Origin: Microcoleus sp. FACHB-831
GTDB taxonomy: Bacteria; Cyanobacteriota; Cyanobacteriia; Cyanobacteriales; FACHB-T130
Assembly: GCF_014695585.1 (NCBI RefSeq)
Contig: NZ_JACJON010000057.1
Location: 1 to 64,000, forward strand
Length of the DNA stretch: 64,000 nucleotides
Reading direction: 5' to 3'
Shown: piece by piece, positions 58,134 through 64,000 of the stretch
Layout: every line of letters starts with the position of its first letter
How positions within the stretch are numbered: position 1 is the stretch's first letter
Notes under the pieces: model-generated
Seen by the model: only the letters and a program-made list of their open reading frames with translations
Told to the model about the DNA's origin: nothing
Databases searched by the model: none
Translations under genes and position numbers: made by a program

Positions 58134-58162
58134 CAAGTAAAAGTTAAAAAGTAAAAATGCAA

Positions 58163-58190
58163 AAGCAAGAATAAATTTATTCTTGCTTTG
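58163..58190. terminator. 28-base perfect palindrome, terminator
   Basis: AAAGCAAGAATAAA and TTTATTCTTGCTTT are perfect 14-base arms without a loop, followed by GTCTTTTT. They lie 30 bases after the RNase gene stop and before the convergent GT39 gene end. Confidence 0.75.
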
Positions 58191-58210
58191 TCTTTTTCGG
58201 TCAAGGGGCG

Positions 58211-60058
58211 CTATTTCATCGCCCAGAGGCTTTCTGGAAATTGACGCGATGGGTTAGCGATCGCAGTTGTGGTTACGCGATCGCCCTTGTCAGCTATATG
58301 ACAGACGCCGAAAGCGCATATTACCGGACAAGGCTCGGCTGACGGCGCCTGATGTAAAACTTGAATTAACTGCCATTTCCTTATAGAACCAAAAACTAAA
58401 TAGTTAAAGGATGGTTGGACGGCTAGTTTTGGGCTAATCCAGGCATAATCATTAGGTTGCAGACATGAAACCTTTTCTGACTCCACCCCTGGCTGTGGAG
58501 TGTAGAAATCCAACAGCAAATGCGTCTTACGGTTTTTGCTGTTCATAGAATCTTCGAGGACAAAATCAATTGGCTGCGACTGGAGTATTGAGGCTATTGC
58601 TGGTAGCCGCACAAAAGCCTTCAGGTCAGAGTTATAATCTCCCCACTCACCTGTCAACCCCAGCATCCCCGCACCCAGCCAAGAACCAATTAACCAAGCT
58701 GCTAGCCACTGACGGGCTGACATTGGTAAGTCTTCCATTCGACGACGACGCAGCCACACGATTAGCAGCATTCCCCAGCCCAATCCTACAGCTAGGGCAA
58801 TAGCCGCGTAGGGTTGAATTTCTGCCAAATCCACGCCTGGAAAGCTTACATTAGCAGCAAGGGCAATAAATACTGTTAAACCAGCTAAGAATAACACCCA
58901 GGCTAAACCGCCGAATCCATAACTTAATGTTGCTAGCAAACGATTTTGGGCGCGATCGCGTTTGACATAGATATTCAAAAGCCAATCAAAGGCGATCGCC
59001 GCAAGTAAAGCCATAAATGGCAATAGCTGCAACGGGTAGTAGCGGGTGCGAGTTTTAAAGAGGGTTAACTCAACAAATAAAATCAGGGGATAGCCTACCA
59101 AGATTGGCCAAGCGTGTCTTGTCCGCAGCAAAGCGTTTACCTTAGCATTACGCCACGCCAGCACTAAGCCGATGAGGGCAAACAAAGCCCAAGGGAAAGC
59201 ATTAGCAGGAATGTTCCACAGGTAATACAGCAGGCCATTTCCCGCATACTCGTTATCGCTTAAATGGACAAGCTTACCTATCAGTCTTTTAAAAGGTAAT
59301 AGTCCATAGCGAGATGCACTTACCCACAGCCATAGAACAGTGGGAAGAAAACCTAAAAACAATCCCAGATAGAGCCAAGGATTGGATAAATGGCGGTGAC
59401 GATGATGGTGGAAAATTAGATAGGGCAACAGCGCGATCGCGGCGGGAACGATCATAAACCCTTTAGCTAAAAAGCCCAGCCCTAGACTAAAGCCTGCTAA
59501 AGTTACCCAATATCGACGGTGCTGGACGTGCCTTTCTGCTTGCAAAAATGCCCAGATTGCTAACAGTTCTAAAAATACTAGGAGAGCATCCTGAGTTCCC
59601 AAACGCCCGAATTGTACCCAAAGCGGTATGACGCTGAGAATGGCAGCGCCTAACAATGCCAGACGTGGATTTAAAAGAATGCAGCCTATTTTGTAGGTCA
59701 ACAGCACGCTAAACAGACAGGCGATCGCGCTTGGTAATCGGGCACTATCTTCGCTGATACCAAACAGCATATAGCTTGCAGCAATAAGCCACTGAATGCC
59801 AAGCGTGCGATCGTAGGAGAAAGTACCCCCTGGCCTTATCCAGTCCCCTAAGTTCACAATGGCTTTTGCATGCAGCGCGTATATGCCTTCATCGTGAGCC
59901 ATCAGGCTTTGCTGTGGACTTTTTAATAACAAGAGGGGAGCGACCCAAAACAGCAACGTCAGATATGGTAGTGCTGGCAATAGATGCGGGTTTTTAAACA
60001 TCCAGGTTTGGATTGTATAAAAACTTTTTGATTTCAAAAGTTCTGGCATTTTAATCAA
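58211..60058 (-). CDS. Family 39-like (ArnT/PMT type) glycosyltransferase
   Basis: A 615-residue membrane enzyme with about 11 membrane segments. The early periplasmic loop MAHDEGIYALHAKAIV carries the conserved DE of the GT39/ArnT family, followed by RLGTQDALLVFLELLAIWAF. It should transfer a sugar from a lipid (polyprenyl phosphate) donor to an acceptor outside the cytoplasm. The soluble C-terminal part (about 470-615) is typical. Donor and acceptor are unknown. Confidence 0.85.
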   Translation of the reverse strand: MIKMPELLKSKSFYTIQTWMFKNPHLLPALPYLTLLFWVAPLLLLKSPQQSLMAHDEGIYALHAKAIVNLGDWIRPGGTFSYDRTLGIQWLIAASYMLFGISEDSARLPSAIACLFSVLLTYKIGCILLNPRLALLGAAILSVIPLWVQFGRLGTQDALLVFLELLAIWAFLQAERHVQHRRYWVTLAGFSLGLGFLAKGFMIVPAAIALLPYLIFHHHRHRHLSNPWLYLGLFLGFLPTVLWLWVSASRYGLLPFKRLIGKLVHLSDNEYAGNGLLYYLWNIPANAFPWALFALIGLVLAWRNAKVNALLRTRHAWPILVGYPLILFVELTLFKTRTRYYPLQLLPFMALLAAIAFDWLLNIYVKRDRAQNRLLATLSYGFGGLAWVLFLAGLTVFIALAANVSFPGVDLAEIQPYAAIALAVGLGWGMLLIVWLRRRRMEDLPMSARQWLAAWLIGSWLGAGMLGLTGEWGDYNSDLKAFVRLPAIASILQSQPIDFVLEDSMNSKNRKTHLLLDFYTPQPGVESEKVSCLQPNDYAWISPKLAVQPSFNYLVFGSIRKWQLIQVLHQAPSAEPCPVICAFGVCHIADKGDRVTTTAIANPSRQFPESLWAMK

Positions 60059-60347
60059 AAGAGGCTGACTGTCAATTTAACCAAGTGCAAATAATTTTTT
60101 AAAGTATATGGAAATACTGATTTTTGACAATTTATATGATGGCACATACCAGTTATATGCTTGTCCCTCATAGTGGAGACAGCTTTACAGGAATGTTCTG
60201 GTTGCAGCCGCTTTTGTATGGGCTGGAGATACTTGATAATATCAAAATTTGAAAATAATTCCTATTCAACTGCCGACTAATAATCAGAATCGGCAATTTA
60301 AAAACAAAAATTAAATATTACGGTATCAAGCCAACCGCAGGCTCCAT
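60059..60347. other. Intergenic region (289 bases)
   Basis: AT-rich region upstream of the GT39 gene and downstream of the pentapeptide gene. The only structure is a short TGCCGA/TCGGCA inverted repeat near 60270-60294. Confidence 0.4.
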
Positions 60348-62579
60348 TCAGGTTTGCACGCTAAATTCTTCTGGAGCAATTCCCCAATTTACCCAACAAA
60401 TTGCCTCTCGCGCCGAGGCCATATTAGGCGGTACGCGCAATGCGTGAATGCTTCCCGTGCTGGGGCAAGTCATTTTTAATATATAAATTTGTTCTCTATC
60501 GAGATTAGCATCAATTTTTAAGAGCGCGTATTCAAGATATGTATCTAATTCTATTGCTTGTAATTCTTGACAAATTCTAGCGTAACCAATTTTCCGAATT
60601 AAGTTGCGGCGCATTTCGGCGTTACGCTCGTGTAAAAGCAATGAAGCTTGCAATTTGTGGGAAGGTATTACTTCAATTAAAATTCGTCTGAGTTGAATAT
60701 TGGGTTCTTCTAAATACCATTCAGTTTGCCAATGCTGCGGGCGTACTTTGCCATATTTTTCTGGTAAGGAGACACCGTGATAATAGTAAAGACTGTAACC
60801 ATCGGCAAATTTAATTGCGGCTTCGCCTTCAGCGTGGAGTCGTTGTTCGTTATCGAGATTAATTTTGAAGGGGCGATCGCACGCGAGGCAAACTTTGTCA
60901 AAAGCAAAAAGCCAGCCACAGTTACTGACTATCGACTCAAATGCTTTCCACTGTTCGGTATCGCCTCTAGCGTTTAAAACCGATATTTGAAAGTCAAATA
61001 AAGCTCCAATATCAGCCAAGGATTCGGGACAAATGCAGTTATCTAAAAAGGCGCTTACTTTTCGCCAAATTTCCTCGCCCAGTTTTGTCCAGTTTTCTTC
61101 CCCAAGCGGAGTTACCACCAACTCCCAGAGATGCGGCGAAAGTTGGCTTCGCAAGTGCTTTTTTAATTCCTGGGCGATTTTATTTCCTAAATTATTTTCT
61201 AGTGCCTTTGATAGGGATTGCCCAAGTTGCTTCCGTATTTGCCTTAGTAACGGTTTCCACAGTTTTTGCTTGGGAATGTTACCCAAAGAATTGCCGAATT
61301 CTTCTTCTAGGAGTCCTAAGTTAGCGGCGAGTTTGCTGAGAAAGAACCTCAAGGCGACAACTGGACTGTCACAAAAAATTATTTCAGGTTCGGGTTTGCC
61401 AAGTAGCGAGTAGATAGCTTTGATGGAGTTAGCGGCTTGTTGGCGATCGCTCTGTCCAGATTTACTAGCAAGCGCTTTCCATTTTTCGCTAATTACTGGC
61501 GCTAAAGCTTTTGTCTCATCGGTCAATTCTTCCGCTTTTCTGGGATATTCATCGCAAATATCATCCAGTGTGGCACCACTCAGGTCAGCCTCAGCCAACT
61601 TGGCATCCAGCAGATTAGCGCCTACTAAATTGGCAAACCTTAGATCGGCACAATTCAAATAAGTATTATTGAGATTTGCTCTCCCCAAGTTGGCACCGCT
61701 TAAGTCAGCATCAACTAAGTAAGCTCCACTTAGGTTAGCACCACTCAGATCCGCACCACGTAGATCCGCTCTGGTAAAATCTGCCCCTTGCAAGTTTGCA
61801 TCTACCAAGCAGGCACGCCTTAGGTTAGCCTGCATTAAGGAAGTTCGACTTAAGTTAGCACCACTGAGATCGGCATCAACCAGGTTGGCGTAATCTAGTT
61901 GTGTCCCTGCTAGGTTCGCATCTACCAAGTAGGCACTATTCAGGTTAGCACCGTTCAGCCAGACCTCTTTTAAGCAGACGCCTTCCATGTCTGCATCTAC
62001 CAAGCACGCATTATCCATCTTGGCAAACTCCAAGTCGGCACGGCTCAAGTTAGCAGCAGTGAGGTTAGCACCTTCTAACTCGGCATAATACTCATAGTCC
62101 TGTTGAGGTCGGAAGTCAGCGCCGCTGAACTTGGCATCGCTGAGAGTGTCACCGTTTAAACAGGGGGCGTCTAGATTAGCATTAGTTAGGTTCGCATCCC
62201 GTAGATTGTACGAACTTTCAAACCCCGTACCCCCTAGCTTAGTATTGCTGAGGTCGGCAAAGCCGAGGTTGGCATTCTCCAGGTTGATATTCTCTAGATC
62301 GGCATCACTTAGCAAAGCACCCCTCAAAAAGGCACCTTTTAACTTGGCATAGTGATCTTGGCGATCGCGAAAGTTGACATCCTTGAAATTAACACCTTCT
62401 AAGTCTGTCCACCGCAGATCCGCACGGCTTAGGTCAGCACCGCTTAAATCAGTCCAAGCGAGGTCGAAGGCGGGATTTAAACCAGCAGCGATCGCCTCCC
62501 TTAAAAAGTTGTCTGTTTGTGTCTTTTTAATTTTGTCGATAATAGCTTGACGTTCTGCTAACGATTTTTGAGTACTCAT
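60348..62579 (-). CDS. Long pentapeptide-repeat protein
   Basis: A 743-residue protein from the ATG at 62579 (STQKSLAERQAI); an in-frame ATG at 62648 is less likely. Residues about 40-350 are a long series of A(D/N)LXX pentapeptides, expected to form a right-handed quadrilateral beta-helix. After it a helical middle follows with a Gln/Leu-rich segment, then a C-terminal domain ending CPSTGSIHALRVPPNMA and AICWVNWGI, a pattern I associate with cyanobacterial DUF6745-type ends. No enzyme motif is visible. Such proteins may act as scaffolds. Confidence 0.82.
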   Translation of the reverse strand: MSTQKSLAERQAIIDKIKKTQTDNFLREAIAAGLNPAFDLAWTDLSGADLSRADLRWTDLEGVNFKDVNFRDRQDHYAKLKGAFLRGALLSDADLENINLENANLGFADLSNTKLGGTGFESSYNLRDANLTNANLDAPCLNGDTLSDAKFSGADFRPQQDYEYYAELEGANLTAANLSRADLEFAKMDNACLVDADMEGVCLKEVWLNGANLNSAYLVDANLAGTQLDYANLVDADLSGANLSRTSLMQANLRRACLVDANLQGADFTRADLRGADLSGANLSGAYLVDADLSGANLGRANLNNTYLNCADLRFANLVGANLLDAKLAEADLSGATLDDICDEYPRKAEELTDETKALAPVISEKWKALASKSGQSDRQQAANSIKAIYSLLGKPEPEIIFCDSPVVALRFFLSKLAANLGLLEEEFGNSLGNIPKQKLWKPLLRQIRKQLGQSLSKALENNLGNKIAQELKKHLRSQLSPHLWELVVTPLGEENWTKLGEEIWRKVSAFLDNCICPESLADIGALFDFQISVLNARGDTEQWKAFESIVSNCGWLFAFDKVCLACDRPFKINLDNEQRLHAEGEAAIKFADGYSLYYYHGVSLPEKYGKVRPQHWQTEWYLEEPNIQLRRILIEVIPSHKLQASLLLHERNAEMRRNLIRKIGYARICQELQAIELDTYLEYALLKIDANLDREQIYILKMTCPSTGSIHALRVPPNMASAREAICWVNWGIAPEEFSVQT

Positions 62580-62700
62580 ATCGATGTGGGTGGCGAGATG
62601 CAGATTTTTATTTTTAAGGCGCGATCGCTCTATACCCCTCATAGGCATTTTGCTTGCTTTTTCTAGAATAGAGAAACAACCAGACTATGCCAAATATCCC

Positions 62701-63099
62701 GTGAAGCAAGCTTCAATCGGTTCAAACCATAACTTTCAGCCTTGCCAGATTGTTTGTTTAGAGCATGAAAATGGTCGCCTGTACGCAGAAGTTGTTCAAG
62801 TTGTAACGTCGCGACAGGTGTGCTGGGTGCGTCCTTTGATGCTGGCATTACTCCCAGTTGAAGCCAGCTTGGGAACGGGTAATCTTCCCATGCCCCAAGA
62901 GTCCGCTATCTACGATTTGCGTATGGGTTCAGATCTGCTTTGGCCGATTTCTCTGTTCCGTCCAGCACTTGATACGGAAGTTATTCCGTTATTAACTATG
63001 CTGGATACTTGCGACAGCCAAACGGCGCAGACTCAACTCAATTGGTTTGTTCGCCAGGTTTGGCAAGCTAACCAGAGCGATTTTCAATCTAAAATCTAA
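62701..63099 (+). CDS. Conserved cyanobacterial hypothetical protein
   Basis: A 132-residue protein, taken from GTG at 62701 because upstream in-frame codons overlap the divergent gene's start region. QPCQIVCLEHENGRLYAEVVQ, RQVCWVRPLML and IYDLRMGSDLLWPISLFR look conserved in cyanobacteria. Soluble, no known domain. The exact start is uncertain, since an earlier TTG or GTG is possible. Confidence 0.6.
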   Translation: MKQASIGSNHNFQPCQIVCLEHENGRLYAEVVQVVTSRQVCWVRPLMLALLPVEASLGTGNLPMPQESAIYDLRMGSDLLWPISLFRPALDTEVIPLLTMLDTCDSQTAQTQLNWFVRQVWQANQSDFQSKI

Positions 63100-63922
63100 A
63101 AACAAAAGTCCAAAAATATCGGGCGATCGCAAATGGCAGCGTTTCTTATGCATTGTATTCACAGCATCTGTTTATTCCTTATGGCGATGGCAATGCATAA
63201 GAACTATTCACCCGCTACGCTATCATTTCCAAGTAGTAGGATGATGCCAAATTAGCCCTATGTGAAATTAAGGTTTAATGCCCTATCTCTACGAAAGTCT
63301 GAATTTTATTGTGAATGGGTTTTGTGGAACTATCCAGATTCTAGCTTGAGACATCAAAGCGACGTTTCCATCAATTCAGCCGTAGCTTAGGTTAGTCTTT
63401 CGTTTGCTGGGTAAGCAAAAACAAAAGCTATGCGCTTCAAGGCTTTTAAACATTGCCTGTAGGCAAATTAAATAGGAAACAGCTTATGGGGTATATTTAT
63501 GAGCTAAGCAATTGGCGATCGCTCTATGAATTGCCTTAACCTTGCCTTAATCAAATGCACTGCGGTAGCTTTCTGTAGAGGGGACGCTGCCATGTTAATA
63601 AGGTCAACCTTTTTGGCAACTAGGCGATCGCACTTGCAGTTAATATCGGCAAATAACTATAGGGAAATTTTCTTTAAACAGTTGTCAAAGTTTACGCCGA
63701 ATTCACCATAATCCGGAAAAATGTAACAACAATTACACTCTTTACCGTTTCGGCTAATTATTTATACAGATGCACCAAAAGTCTAAGCGTATAAGGTCGA
63801 GTTTTGATGGTTTGTCTCGACGCTAACCGTCACTTTTTGCTTTTTGACAAGCAAATTTTTGCCAATACTGCGATCGCTAGGACTATCTAACTACTTAGAG
63901 TCACTATAAGTTGGCGCAAGGC
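63100..63922. other. Long intergenic region (823 bases)
   Basis: No convincing gene between 63100 and the stop of the edge gene. It has HIP1 octamers, the long inverted repeat at 63143-63203, and short open frames I consider chance. Confidence 0.5.
63143..63203. repeat. 13-base perfect inverted repeat
   Basis: TTCTTATGCATTG (63143-63155) and CAATGCATAAGAA (63191-63203) flank 35 bases. No T-run follows. It could be the core of a small RNA, or the ends of a degenerate element. Confidence 0.55.
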
Positions 63923-64000
63923 TTAGATACTTGCTACCAGCTGAATCCTCCCGGCGTCCATTTCTGCCATGAGGAGTTCTAGCGCCTCAAAATCTACATC
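63923..64000 (-). CDS. C-terminal end of an unidentified minus-strand gene (5' end outside window)
   Basis: The frame from base 64000 leftwards reads DVDFEALELLMAEMDAGRIQ and then LVASI before TAA at 63925-63923. It is open to the edge and looks coding, but 25 residues are too few to identify. The helix-rich acidic end suggests a globular protein. Confidence 0.55.
   Translation of the reverse strand, partial: DVDFEALELLMAEMDAGRIQLVASI

Noticed and set aside
63526-63711. Small plus-strand frame near the right end
   Set aside because: Starts inside a HIP1-rich stretch, has no ribosome site and no protein-like conservation.

Overview
The window is chromosomal DNA of a cyanobacterium, probably a filamentous one. 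The evidence is the end of psbA (photosystem II D1), Ycf66, an HHL1-like protein, a DesA-type acyl-lipid desaturase, a PucC/BCD-family pigment transporter, several protein families largely confined to cyanobacteria, and the very frequent octamer GCGATCGC (HIP1) inside and between genes. The genus cannot be fixed from sequence alone. Short palindromic repeats typical of these genomes occur between genes, and one run of a 7-base tandem repeat is present.

Layout. 1-4.7 kb: psbA 3' end, a J-TPR-WD40 protein, a Ser/Thr kinase with an extra C-terminal domain, and a Uma2-type nuclease. 4.7-9.7 kb: a short-chain dehydrogenase interrupted by one in-frame stop, gnd, an exported thioredoxin-like protein and Ycf66. 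10-13.6 kb: ileS carrying a membrane-anchor (CAAD-like) insertion. 13.7-18.9 kb: a solitary ParA, a Pro/Thr-rich exported protein, an HHL1-like protein, and a two-gene cassette made of a nuclease-ParA fusion and a ParB-like protein. 18.9-23.5 kb: sugar-transfer genes (GT2, two tandem GT8-like paralogues, GT4). 23.5-34.9 kb: a large membrane-anchored protein of unknown function, a PilP-like lipoprotein, desA, a methyltransferase-like membrane protein, an aldo/keto reductase, a PucC-like transporter overlapping an inositol-phosphatase gene, a PrsW-like protease and a ChaN-like protein. 34.9-36 kb: an intergenic region of about 1.1 kb holding two tandem copies of a structured element, each with its own promoter, read here as a duplicated non-coding RNA gene. 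36-42 kb: a small Cys-rich membrane protein coupled to a cupin, ssb, a GDP-mannose-pyrophosphorylase/phosphomannomutase-like fusion and cobK. 42-47 kb: two further Uma2 genes, a YciI protein, and a divergent pair of an HTH-NACHT NTPase and a Bro-N protein, which resembles a defence or regulatory island. 47-58 kb: pheT, a second kinase (with pentapeptide repeats), a peptidoglycan-binding protein, moeA, an RDD protein, rpmG, rpsR and an RNase II-family gene. 58-64 kb: a GT39-type transferase, a long pentapeptide-repeat protein, a small cyanobacterial protein, and the 3' end of an unidentified minus-strand gene at the right edge.

How the genes relate. Most are single housekeeping or envelope genes with their own terminators. 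Clear co-transcription is seen for 30745/32175 (stop and start overlap by one base), 36619/36312, 22216/21208, 16587/18094 and rpmG/rpsR/RNase II. Three items look least explained by known biology: the tandem RNA-like repeats at 35.1-35.9 kb, the nuclease-ParA/ParB-like cassette at 16.6-18.9 kb, and the divergent HTH-NACHT/Bro-N pair at 44.0-47.0 kb. All functional statements come from reading translated sequence by eye; no database search was run.
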